This document shows, piece after piece, positions 38,201 to 46,461 of a stretch of 64,000 bases of DNA. A model generated the notes under the pieces. It ran no database searches and was not told the DNA's origin. It was given only the letters and a program-made list of their open reading frames with translations. Both the position numbers and the translations under genes were made by a program. Source of the stretch: Candidatus Gastranaerophilales bacterium. GTDB taxonomy: Bacteria; Cyanobacteriota; Vampirovibrionia; Gastranaerophilales; Gastranaerophilaceae. The stretch spans positions 105,120-169,119 of the forward strand of contig CALUYW010000002.1 in the NCBI GenBank assembly GCA_944325105.1, read 5' to 3'. Positions within the stretch are counted from its first letter, which is position 1, and the number at the start of each line of letters is the position of its first letter.

Positions 38201-39436
38201 ATGCAGAACTTTAACAACTACATGGGCACACTTGAAACTTACATCATGTTTCAAATTAAAGCAAAAATGCTTGCAATGAAAGATGAACTCACGAAAAAAG
38301 GCAGAAAGCCCATCGCTCTTTCTATGGGAGCACCTGTTGATATGGTTCCGCAGTTTGTAGTTGACAGAACAAAAGAGCTTCTAAATGACCCTAAAAACCA
38401 CACCTACTCTACTCCAAAGGGTGAAGTTCCTTTTCTTGAAGCTGTAGCAAAACGTATGAAAAACCGCTTTGGCGTTGAACTTGACCCTAAAAGCGAAGTA
38501 TTTTCTCTAATCGGTTCAAAAGAAGGTATCGCAAACTTTATAAGGGCTCTTATTAACCCCTCAATGGATAAAAATGAACAAGAAATCATAATGATACCAG
38601 ACCCCGGGTATGCTTCATACACTGAAATGATTAAAGTTTCAGGCGGCAGAGCATACGGTGTACCTTTAACAAAAGAAAATAACTACATGCCTGACTTAGA
38701 TGAAGTTTGGGAACAATTCCTAAAAGAGGGTAACGACCCCAAAAAAGTTAAGGCTTTAATTATAAACTATCCTAACAACCCTCTTGGCTGCACTTGCGAT
38801 AAAAAATACCTGCAGCACTGTGTAGATTTCTGTAAAAAACACAATATTATTCTTATGTCAGATAATGCATACAGTGAAATTTATTTTGACGAAAACGACA
38901 AACCCCACTCGGTACTTGAGTGCGACGGTGCTATGGATGTAGCGGTTGAGTTCCACAGTTTCTCAAAACCCTACGCTATGACAGGCTGGCGTTTAGGTTG
39001 GGTATGCGGAAACAAAGACCTTGTATCAACTTTTGGCAAATTAAAATCCAGCCTTGATACGGGCGTATTTAAAGTACTTCAGCTTGCAGGCGCTGAACTT
39101 CTTAACTCAAAAGAGGGCGATGAGTACATTAAAGAAGCAAATAAAAAATTCCAAAAGAAAATAGGTGACTTTGTAGATGGGCTAAATGAACTGGGCTGGA
39201 GCGTAGAAATGCCAAAAGCTACATTCTATCTATGGATTGACCTGCCTCCAAGATACAAAACCGCAAAAGAGTTTTGCGACGAGCTTCTTGAAAAATCAGG
39301 TATAGTAGCAGTACCTGGGGACGCTTTTGGCGATGAGGGTGCAGGACACTTAAGGCTCTCTATTGTGGCTGATGAAAAAGAATTAAAAGAAGTTATACAA
39401 CGCATGAAAGAAGACGGTCACACCTTTGTCAAATAA
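38201..39436 (+). CDS. class I PLP aminotransferase, LL-diaminopimelate aminotransferase-like
   Basis: A 411-aa fold-type I aminotransferase. Visible are PDPGYASYTEM, INYPNNPLGCTCDKKYL (the NPxG motif), LMSDNAYSEIYFD (Asp that contacts the PLP ring nitrogen), and HSFSKPYAMTGWRLGW with the PLP lysine. An arginine near the end (GHLRLSIV) binds the substrate carboxylate. The overall form is closest to LL-diaminopimelate aminotransferases, which make lysine and wall precursors directly in Cyanobacteria and relatives. Aspartate or aromatic aminotransferase activity is not excluded. It overlaps the hisH start by 11 bp. Confidence 0.85.
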   Translation: MQNFNNYMGTLETYIMFQIKAKMLAMKDELTKKGRKPIALSMGAPVDMVPQFVVDRTKELLNDPKNHTYSTPKGEVPFLEAVAKRMKNRFGVELDPKSEVFSLIGSKEGIANFIRALINPSMDKNEQEIIMIPDPGYASYTEMIKVSGGRAYGVPLTKENNYMPDLDEVWEQFLKEGNDPKKVKALIINYPNNPLGCTCDKKYLQHCVDFCKKHNIILMSDNAYSEIYFDENDKPHSVLECDGAMDVAVEFHSFSKPYAMTGWRLGWVCGNKDLVSTFGKLKSSLDTGVFKVLQLAGAELLNSKEGDEYIKEANKKFQKKIGDFVDGLNELGWSVEMPKATFYLWIDLPPRYKTAKEFCDELLEKSGIVAVPGDAFGDEGAGHLRLSIVADEKELKEVIQRMKEDGHTFVK

Positions 39437-40019
39437 AGTTATAATAATAGACTACGGCGCAGGCAATGTTAAAAGCCTTGGAAATATGCTCGAGTTTTTG
39501 GGCGCAGATTATGAAATAACTGAAGATAAAGAAAAAATCCTCAGTGCAAAAAAAATAATCTTCCCCGGGCAAGGGCACTTTGAGCAGGCTATGAACAAGC
39601 TAAATGAAAAAAACATGCCTGAAACCATAAAAAAAGCAATATCAAACGGGGCAGATTTCTTAGGAATTTGCCTCGGTTTACAGGTTCTTTTTGAAAAAAG
39701 TGAAGAAGCACCAAATGTAGATGGGCTTGGAATTTTTAAAGGCGAAGTTAAAAAATTTCAAACGGGTAAAACTCCTCAAATTGGCTGGAATAATATAAAA
39801 ACAACAAGCGCTGATACATACCTTGAAGATGATTACTTTTACTTTGTAAACTCATACTACGTAGTGCCTCAAGATGGGAGTATTATAAGCTCAATAACAA
39901 ACTATCATATAGACTTTTGCTCATCGGTTCAAAAAGACAATGTCTGTGCCGTACAATTTCACCCTGAGAAAAGTTCAGATGCGGGTGTGAGATTTTTTCA
40001 AAAATGGCTTAAGTTATGA
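39426..40019 (+). CDS. hisH: imidazole glycerol phosphate synthase, glutamine amidotransferase subunit
   Basis: Provides ammonia from glutamine to HisF in histidine synthesis. The N-terminus IIIDYGAGNVKSLGNML, the nucleophile motif FLGICLGLQVLFEKS and the catalytic FHPEKSS are all diagnostic. The start is TTG at 39426, inside the last 11 bases of the aminotransferase gene, so translation is coupled. No other histidine gene follows; hisF must lie elsewhere. The stop overlaps the end of the convergent diguanylate cyclase gene by 6 bp. Confidence 0.93.
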   Translation: MSNKVIIIDYGAGNVKSLGNMLEFLGADYEITEDKEKILSAKKIIFPGQGHFEQAMNKLNEKNMPETIKKAISNGADFLGICLGLQVLFEKSEEAPNVDGLGIFKGEVKKFQTGKTPQIGWNNIKTTSADTYLEDDYFYFVNSYYVVPQDGSIISSITNYHIDFCSSVQKDNVCAVQFHPEKSSDAGVRFFQKWLKL

Positions 40020-41930
40020 TATGTTATAAAACTCATCAAGCGCACTTATAAACTCGTTAGTAAGCTCTTCGGAGTATTTTTTGCCTGCTTGACGTTTAAT
40101 TTCTTCAACCGCCTCTTCTTGAGTATAAGCTCTTCTGTATGGTCTATCCGATATCATAGCAAAATAAGAATCTACAATAAGTATGATTTGAGAGGTGATA
40201 GGGATATTATCACCTTTTACCTGATTTGGATAACCGCTGCCGTCCCAGTTTTCATGGTGATGTTCAATAATAGGAATAATATCGGAAATATTTGTGATAG
40301 GTTTTAATATCTCGCGTGCAGCCAAAAGCGGGTGCTCAACCACTTTTTCTTTTTCTTCCTGAGTTAGGGGAGCAGGTTTTTTAAGAATTTCATCGGGCAG
40401 CATGGTATTTCCGATGTCATAGAGTAAAATTGCTATTTTTAGCTTATCAATTTCAGATTTTGAAAGCTTAAATTTCTTCGCAACAATAGTTGCAAGTGAC
40501 ATTTTAGCTTTTGTAATACCTTCTTGATTTGACGGTGCATAAGTTTGAGAAATTGTATCCACAACAGAATACAAGAGCTCTTGAGCCGAATTTCCCTTGA
40601 CATTTTCCTGACGGGTTTGCAGTTTATGAGAAAGCTCGGAAGCCAGTTTTGTATTAAAAGGAATTCTGTGTTTTTCAAGTATCTCAACAAAAGCATTAAC
40701 CGCAACATCTTGCCAAGAAACATTTTGCTGAGGCTGCGCCAGACAAACTCTGTTTCTGCCCTGAATTTTAGCGTCATACATGGCTTTATCCGCCATTTCA
40801 ACCAAATCATCAAGGTCAAGGGTATGCTCAATAAAAGTTGCTACACCAATACTTGCGCTCACATGCCCTAAGCCCTCAACAGGCTCTTTTTCAATAGAGG
40901 AGCGAAGTCTCTCAGCAGCTGCCGCACCGCCTTGGGCGTCAATACCGGGAAGAATTATGGAAAACTCCTCACCGCCTATGCGAGAGGCAATATCTACAGA
41001 GCGGGCATTTCTCATAATAACTCTTGCTACCGTTGCTATAGCTCTATCGCCCATAGAGTGACCATAGGTATCATTTATTCCTTTTAAGTGGTCTAAATCA
41101 AGCCCTATAAGTGTAAAAGGCTGATTTAAGCGCATAGCACGGTTAGCCTCACGCTCTATAGCATCATCAAAAAATCTCCTGTTAAAAAGTCCTGTAAGAG
41201 GGTCTGTGACGGCTTGTTTTTTAACCGTTTCAAAAAGATTTGCAATCGTTATTGCAAGCTCAATCTGACGGGCAAAAAGATTTAGGAAATTAAGCTCATC
41301 TTCTTTTGCCTCAGCACGAGGAGAAAACACAGCAAGAAAACCCGTGAATTCTTTCGACGCTACGAGAGGCAGAATAATTACGGATTTTGTAAATGTCTTT
41401 TTTGCAATATCTTGAGCGGTTTCATCGTTTAAATCAGGAAAAACCTCAGTTAAAATCTCAACTAAGTCTGTGTAGTGTACTGCAGTTTTATTTTCAATCG
41501 CTTCTTGAATTTTACCGTCTTTTTTGATTTTTAATTTAACATCAAAAATAGATTTTCCGATAAACTGCTCAAGCCTCTTTGAAAATTCATTTTTAAGATA
41601 AGTTCTTAAAGAATAAAAAACTCCGTCCTTATCAAGCTGTTTTTGAACAATACAACTGTATAGGTAACCAAATTCGCCATGCAGTGATGACACAATAGTT
41701 TCAAGCACGTTTGATAGAGGGCGTGAAGAGTTCATCATATCCCAAACATGTTCAAGAGTGAGCAAAGTCTGGTTCGCCTTGTGAAGCTCTTCCGTACGTT
41801 GAGCAATTTCACGCTCAAGAGCTTGGTTTCTTTGATACACTTCAAGATAATCTCTTTTGTGTTCGTAAATCTGGCTCTCAACGCGCTTAAGATTTTCGTT
41901 TGATGCTTTTATCCAGTCAAAAAATCCCAT
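40014..41930 (-). CDS. GAF-GGDEF protein with degenerate HD-GYP-like domain
   Basis: A 638-aa cytoplasmic signalling protein. An N-terminal coiled coil (residues 10-60) is followed by a GAF-like sensor (about 80-235). A GGDEF domain with active site RIGGEEFS near residue 317 and an RSVD inhibitory site five residues before it suggest a working, feedback-controlled diguanylate cyclase. The C-terminal domain (about 440-635) is HD-GYP-like and keeps HHHENWDGSGYP and SDRPYRRAYT. The metal-binding HD motif, however, reads LLYDIGNTMLP, with Tyr for His and Asn for Lys, so hydrolase activity is doubtful. TATAAT lies 7 bases before the ATG, suggesting a leaderless message. Confidence 0.88.
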   Translation of the reverse strand: MGFFDWIKASNENLKRVESQIYEHKRDYLEVYQRNQALEREIAQRTEELHKANQTLLTLEHVWDMMNSSRPLSNVLETIVSSLHGEFGYLYSCIVQKQLDKDGVFYSLRTYLKNEFSKRLEQFIGKSIFDVKLKIKKDGKIQEAIENKTAVHYTDLVEILTEVFPDLNDETAQDIAKKTFTKSVIILPLVASKEFTGFLAVFSPRAEAKEDELNFLNLFARQIELAITIANLFETVKKQAVTDPLTGLFNRRFFDDAIEREANRAMRLNQPFTLIGLDLDHLKGINDTYGHSMGDRAIATVARVIMRNARSVDIASRIGGEEFSIILPGIDAQGGAAAAERLRSSIEKEPVEGLGHVSASIGVATFIEHTLDLDDLVEMADKAMYDAKIQGRNRVCLAQPQQNVSWQDVAVNAFVEILEKHRIPFNTKLASELSHKLQTRQENVKGNSAQELLYSVVDTISQTYAPSNQEGITKAKMSLATIVAKKFKLSKSEIDKLKIAILLYDIGNTMLPDEILKKPAPLTQEEKEKVVEHPLLAAREILKPITNISDIIPIIEHHHENWDGSGYPNQVKGDNIPITSQIILIVDSYFAMISDRPYRRAYTQEEAVEEIKRQAGKKYSEELTNEFISALDEFYNIS

Positions 41931-41967
41931 GTGAGTTATTATACAACTTTATTTACATGTTTTACAA
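41931..41967 (-). promoter_or_regulatory. promoter of the GGDEF/HD-GYP-like gene, leaderless arrangement
   Basis: On the minus strand TTGTAA is followed by 18 bases and TATAAT (41943-41938), then seven bases before the ATG at 41930. No ribosome site fits in this interval. Confidence 0.6.
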
Positions 41968-42013
41968 TACCACGTTTTTATGATGTGTAATCAGCACACT
42001 TAACAATGCTTAA

Positions 42014-42745
42014 TCAAACATCTTTAACCCAGTACTTATCAAGCCACTTAACAGGTTTGATGTATCTGAAACCAAACTTGCCAAAGTAGCCTTTATACGC
42101 TTGTTTTGGATTTGGTTTGCCGTGGAAGATAACAATTTTTGCCTCCTGCGGGTCGCGCGCAACTTTAAAATAACACACAGGAAACTTATAAAGGCAGCAC
42201 CTTTTAAAACTTACACACCAGTCGGAATTCCAGTATTTAAGCACACCTTTTTCAAACATTTCATAAGTTAAAAATGCCTGTTCGTTCTTAAAGTGTTTCC
42301 TTATAGCCGTTCCAAGACCATAAAAATGCTCCAACACCTCGGGGTGTTTTCCTATCTCAAAACGAAAAACAGAGGAGTTACCTATAATATCGTCAGGGAA
42401 ATCCCAATCTTTAATGATTAAAAACTCGCCCTCTTCTTCAAAAAACGGGTCAAGGCTCTGTCTTATTATGATATCTAAATCCAAAAACAAAGCAGTACCT
42501 TTTAGGTCATAGAGTTCTTTATTAAATACAGTAAGCTTTTTCCACATTCTATCGGGGATACCGTCCTCTTTTAGAGGAGGAATAGGGAAAGTTTCAATTT
42601 TTGGATTAATACCTTGCGGGTTATCCGTAAAACATACAAAACGATGAGGTATGGTGATGTTTTTTTCAACCATTTCATAAAGGCGATTTACATAGCCTGC
42701 GTCGAACTTTTCGCCCCATTTCATACATATTATATTTTTATCCAT
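42014..42745 (-). CDS. putative glycosyltransferase (GT-A-like)
   Basis: A protein of about 243 residues. The N-terminus IICMKWGEKFDAGYVNRLY, then HRFVCFTDNP, and the metal-binding LFLDLDIII (DxD motif) match small GT-A-type glycosyltransferases of capsule or glycan synthesis. The later PDDIIGNSSVFRFE and VIFHGKPNPKQA fit the acceptor side. No signal peptide or membrane helix is visible. The ATG at 42745 is chosen because GGAGAGTTAAA precedes it. The donor sugar is unknown. It is a single gene between the cyclase and a small hypothetical gene. Confidence 0.72.
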   Translation of the reverse strand: MDKNIICMKWGEKFDAGYVNRLYEMVEKNITIPHRFVCFTDNPQGINPKIETFPIPPLKEDGIPDRMWKKLTVFNKELYDLKGTALFLDLDIIIRQSLDPFFEEEGEFLIIKDWDFPDDIIGNSSVFRFEIGKHPEVLEHFYGLGTAIRKHFKNEQAFLTYEMFEKGVLKYWNSDWCVSFKRCCLYKFPVCYFKVARDPQEAKIVIFHGKPNPKQAYKGYFGKFGFRYIKPVKWLDKYWVKDV

Positions 42746-42821
42746 TTTAACTCTCCGATAATATCTTCGCATAAATGCAGGCGGCGTTATTAGCGTCGCC
42801 TGCGTATTTTACAAATAAAAC

Positions 42822-43133
42822 CTAAATTTCTTCCTCAATGTCACCCATTGACTCAAGCTGTTTCTTTTTAAGATTGTGCACAACAGCGTCAACAAGTAAC
42901 TCATAAGATTTTGCATCTTTAATCTTAGCGGAAAATTCTTTAACAAGAGTTTCTCTCACCATTTTTTCAAGATTATCATTATCAAACTCGGGAGACTTTT
43001 GCTCGTCAGGGATAAGATAATCAATATATTTTGAGCCTATTTTATAGTCTTGAAGACTTTTGAACATAAACCATTTAAGCTTGGGGCTTATGTTAGCAAG
43101 TTTTCTGACTATTTTGAAATTTTTAAAATTCAT
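42822..43133 (-). CDS. small helical protein of unknown function
   Basis: A 103-aa basic-to-acidic helical protein (MNFKNFKIVRKLANISPKL at the start, QLESMGDIEEEI at the end). The ATG at 43133 is supported by GAGGTTAGG just before it; the frame extends upstream but lacks a site there. There is no signal peptide or membrane helix and no recognised family. It is read 76 bp before the glycosyltransferase-like gene and may share its transcript. Confidence 0.5.
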   Translation of the reverse strand: MNFKNFKIVRKLANISPKLKWFMFKSLQDYKIGSKYIDYLIPDEQKSPEFDNDNLEKMVRETLVKEFSAKIKDAKSYELLVDAVVHNLKKKQLESMGDIEEEI

Positions 43134-43373
43134 CCTAACCTCAGATGTTGTGCTTTCTCTTCTTTTAAGTGCCCTAAATAAAAAAAGTGACAATTTTTTG
43201 TGTTTTATTAACAAAAATTTACTTAATTGTATAACATTTTAGCACGTTTGAAAAGTTATATATTTTTGTAAATTTTCTTTACGAATAAACAAAAATCATT
43301 AAAGTTTTAAGGTCAGAATTACGATGTCAATTGTACAAGGATAGACTCTTGAAATAAGGAGACAAAAGGCGAT

Positions 43374-43631
43374 ATGTCCACAAACTTTAATGTAAAATCT
43401 TTCGGCTTAAATGTTATACCCGACTTAAGACAAGGCAAACAAGCGGCACATACCGTTGAAAAAGCCATAGGGGACATGTGGGAGCCTGTGCTTGATTATC
43501 TTGCGACAAATGACAATGTGTTTAGCGGAGAGGTTGCTCAAGAAATTAATAAAATTAATCTGCAAACAATGCAATTAGGTACGATTGTAAACGGCGACAG
43601 GGAAGTAAGAAACCTCGACACAAATATGTAG
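43374..43631 (+). CDS. small protein of unknown function
   Basis: An 85-aa protein preceded by AAGGAGACAAAAGG. The start MSTNFNVKSFGLNVIPD loosely resembles the F-x-G tagged N-termini in this window. The rest is one or two amphipathic helices (KQAAHTVEKAIGDMWEPVLDYL and EVAQEINKINLQTMQLG) with no membrane segment. It ends just before the stop of the convergent GGDEF gene. No family was recognised. Confidence 0.5.
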   Translation: MSTNFNVKSFGLNVIPDLRQGKQAAHTVEKAIGDMWEPVLDYLATNDNVFSGEVAQEINKINLQTMQLGTIVNGDREVRNLDTNM

Positions 43632-43636
43632 AAGTG

Positions 43637-45262
43637 CTAGATAATTTCCGTTCTTTCTACCAAGCTGCAACCGTCTTTGGAAAATATTGAAACAACATTT
43701 TTACCATTATTTTTTGAATGGTAAAGTGCTGTATCTGCTGAATTTATAAGTGTTTTAGGGTCAATACCGTCATAGGGGTACTGTGCAACGCCTATACTTG
43801 TAGTAGGTGAAATTGTAGTAACCTCATTTGCAGCAACCGTGATTTTTGAAATATTTTTTCTTAAGCGCTCTGCGATTATGACCGCATCTTCTTTATTTGT
43901 TTCCGGCAATATCACAACAAACTCTTCACCGCCATAACGGGCAGGAATGTCAATTTTCCTTACGGTTTCAGATATTACTCTTGATAATTCTCTTAAAATC
44001 TGGTCGCCTATTAAGTGTCCATAGGTGTCATTTACATTTTTAAAATTATCTATATCAAGCATAAGCAGCGACATATCACGCTTATAGCGAGCACAGCGGC
44101 GAATTTCATTTTCAAGAAGAGTATAGAAATGCCTGTAGATGTAGAGTTTTGTAAGGCCGTCTTTTGTGGCAAGCTCGTACAATTTTGCGTTATCAATTGC
44201 AATAGCAGCCTGATTTGCAAGAGATGTCATAAACTCTAAATCCTTTTGATTAAAGAGGTTTCCGTGTTTTTTGTTTGTAATATTTATAACACCTATTGCT
44301 TCACCCTTTGCAATAAGAGGGACACAAAGAAGCGAGTGAGTGTTTGTCAAAATATCTTTTACGATAAAACGAGGGTCAGATGAGCCCAAGTTTGTAATGA
44401 TAGGCTTTCTTTCCAAAAATACCGTGCCCGCAACACCTTCGCCGGCTTTTATTTTGGAACATTGAATTATACCGTTGTTAATCCCTTCTTCAACTTTTTT
44501 ATCCTGCAAACCATAGACCACCCTAACCTGAAGAGAGTTTTGAGAATAGTCATAGAGCATAAGAGAACCCTTTTCAGCATCAAGAGTATCAATAGCTTTT
44601 GATAAAATCACTTGCAATAAGCGCTTTAAGTCATCAATAAAGTTAACTGCCTGCGAGATATTGTACAAAATTGAAATATTGTACAATGACTTTTGCAGCT
44701 GGGCTATTTCATGTTCTTTCTTTAAATCGTTTAAATACTTACCTATTATCGGCTCAACATAGTCAAAAACCATATTAAGTATTTCACGCTGATTATTATC
44801 AAGCGCTCTAAAAGTTTCACTTGTGCCTATAAAACAAAAACAAACAGGTACACCGTTTGAGAAAAATGCTCTTAGATATTTTGTCTTTAGTTTTTCAAGA
44901 CCGTTTTTCTCCCAAAAAGAGCCAAAAAGCACATCGCCGTGCTCATTTTGAGCATCAATTATCTTGCTTTCGTTAATTGCACTTAAAAACGCCTCATTGT
45001 CTTGTTCGGATTCAAAACACTCATCAGCTCGGACATTTTGCATGCTGACGACACTCTTAAACACCTGCCCGTCAAGCACGTAAAAAGAAACATTTTCGTT
45101 ATGAATAAGATTTACAACATAATCAGACAATTTTTTCAACAAATCATTAACACCTACTGCCTGATTTGCAATTGTACTGATATCAAACATCCTGTTAAGA
45201 TGAACTACATTACTCTCTATATTTGAAAACTCTTCTTGATTTGACATGTTGCCCAAACTCAC
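43637..45262 (-). CDS. tandem-GAF diguanylate cyclase
   Basis: A 541-aa cytoplasmic protein. Two GAF-type sensor regions (about residues 25-175 and 205-360; the second holds GEGVAGTVFLERKPI and LCVPLIAKGEAIGVINITNK) are followed by a GGDEF domain with active site RYGGEEFVVI near residue 442. A preceding RKID inhibitory site makes the cyclase likely active and product-inhibited. It should make cyclic di-GMP in response to a small ligand. Two starts are possible: GTG at 45262 or ATG at 45247. Together with the other GGDEF gene here it could tune flagella or pili, which are also encoded in this window (inference). Confidence 0.9.
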   Translation of the reverse strand: MSLGNMSNQEEFSNIESNVVHLNRMFDISTIANQAVGVNDLLKKLSDYVVNLIHNENVSFYVLDGQVFKSVVSMQNVRADECFESEQDNEAFLSAINESKIIDAQNEHGDVLFGSFWEKNGLEKLKTKYLRAFFSNGVPVCFCFIGTSETFRALDNNQREILNMVFDYVEPIIGKYLNDLKKEHEIAQLQKSLYNISILYNISQAVNFIDDLKRLLQVILSKAIDTLDAEKGSLMLYDYSQNSLQVRVVYGLQDKKVEEGINNGIIQCSKIKAGEGVAGTVFLERKPIITNLGSSDPRFIVKDILTNTHSLLCVPLIAKGEAIGVINITNKKHGNLFNQKDLEFMTSLANQAAIAIDNAKLYELATKDGLTKLYIYRHFYTLLENEIRRCARYKRDMSLLMLDIDNFKNVNDTYGHLIGDQILRELSRVISETVRKIDIPARYGGEEFVVILPETNKEDAVIIAERLRKNISKITVAANEVTTISPTTSIGVAQYPYDGIDPKTLINSADTALYHSKNNGKNVVSIFSKDGCSLVERTEII

Positions 45263-45340
45263 TCTTCGGTAATATTATAAGATAATATGTGGTAAAATAC
45301 AATTTTAGAGAATACTAAAATACATAATTCGGAGGAGATA

Positions 45341-46207
45341 TTGAGCGATATTTGTAAAAACTGGACACAATGGCTTAAACAGACACGCTTCTCACATATG
45401 AGCGAAGTTCAAATACAACAAACTTTTAACTGGCTTTTTGCGATAAGGAATATAGTTATAGAAAAAGCAAACATAAAAGCCGGCGATAAAATCATTGATA
45501 TAGGCTGCGGCACAGGACTTTTAAGCTTTGGAGTACTTGAAAAATTCCAAGACAGTGTTGAACTTATTTTCTCCGACAAATTTGAAGACTGTCTTTTAGA
45601 GTGCAAAAAACTCCTTGAGGAGTCAAATATTAAACACAATGTAACTTTTCTTCAAAGCGACTGTCTTGATATTCAGCTGCCCGATTATAGTGTAGATAAA
45701 GCTCTTACCCGTTCTGTTTTAGTGCACATTACAGATAAGCAAAGAGCAATAAATGAAATTTATAGGATACTAAAAAGAGGCGGTACGTACTGCGCTTTTG
45801 AACCCATTATAAAATCAAACACAAGATACCACGAGCTTACCGCTCCTGATGAAATAACCGACTGGAGGGCATTTAAGGAGGCAGAGGATGACTTTATGTC
45901 AGACCCAAATGACCCTCTGACAAACTTTGATGCCCAATCTATAGCACAAAACCTTGATTTAGCGGGCTTTTCAGATGGCGATATTGATGTTCAGGACACT
46001 CCATCCAGCTACGTTGCAACAAAAGAAGCTATTAAACAATGGTTCGACAGTGCACCGAGTCCCGACAGACCGACAACAAAAGAAAGGTTCCTTAAATATT
46101 TTGATGAAGATAAGGTTAATAACTACATTTTTGAAGTGCAAAACGCACTTCACAACAAAATGATTAGCGTAAATTCAAAGACTATTTTTATAAGAGCAAC
46201 AAAATGA
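45341..46207 (+). CDS. SAM-dependent methyltransferase
   Basis: A 288-aa class I methyltransferase. The SAM loop IIDIGCGTGLLSFGVLE, the acidic residue LIFSDKFEDCL and the later ALTRSVLVHITDKQRA and ILKRGGTYCAFEPI match the UbiE/methyltransferase-11 type. The C-terminal 100 residues are specific to this protein. The substrate is unknown. The start is TTG at 45341, directly behind the strong site GGAGGAG. It is coupled to ylxR by an ATGA overlap. Confidence 0.85.
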   Translation: MSDICKNWTQWLKQTRFSHMSEVQIQQTFNWLFAIRNIVIEKANIKAGDKIIDIGCGTGLLSFGVLEKFQDSVELIFSDKFEDCLLECKKLLEESNIKHNVTFLQSDCLDIQLPDYSVDKALTRSVLVHITDKQRAINEIYRILKRGGTYCAFEPIIKSNTRYHELTAPDEITDWRAFKEAEDDFMSDPNDPLTNFDAQSIAQNLDLAGFSDGDIDVQDTPSSYVATKEAIKQWFDSAPSPDRPTTKERFLKYFDEDKVNNYIFEVQNALHNKMISVNSKTIFIRATK

Positions 46208-46461
46208 AAAGACAAAGAAAATGCCAAGGGTGCAAAAAAACGCTCGATGCTGATTTGATGCACAAAATTACCCTTGAAAGTAAAAGCGGAAAGATATTTT
46301 TAAATCCGAGCTCAAAAATTCTGGGCAGAAGTGCTTATGTGTGCAAGAACAAAGAATGCATAAAAGCCCTTCTTAAGAAAAGAACTCTTAAAAATGCTCT
46401 TAAAACAACTGAGACAAAAGAAATAGAAGAACTATTGCAAAATCTCATTGTTGAGAGTTAA
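46204..46461 (+). CDS. ylxR: YlxR-type RNA-binding protein
   Basis: An 85-aa protein of the YlxR/RnpM (DUF448) family. CQGCKK near the start, GRSAYVCKNKECIKALLKK in the middle and the basic helix after it match the fold. Family members have been linked to RNase P and transcription control. It normally lies between nusA and infB; here it follows a methyltransferase gene with an ATGA overlap. Its end overlaps the convergent GH57 gene by 30 bp. Confidence 0.85.
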   Translation: MKRQRKCQGCKKTLDADLMHKITLESKSGKIFLNPSSKILGRSAYVCKNKECIKALLKKRTLKNALKTTETKEIEELLQNLIVES

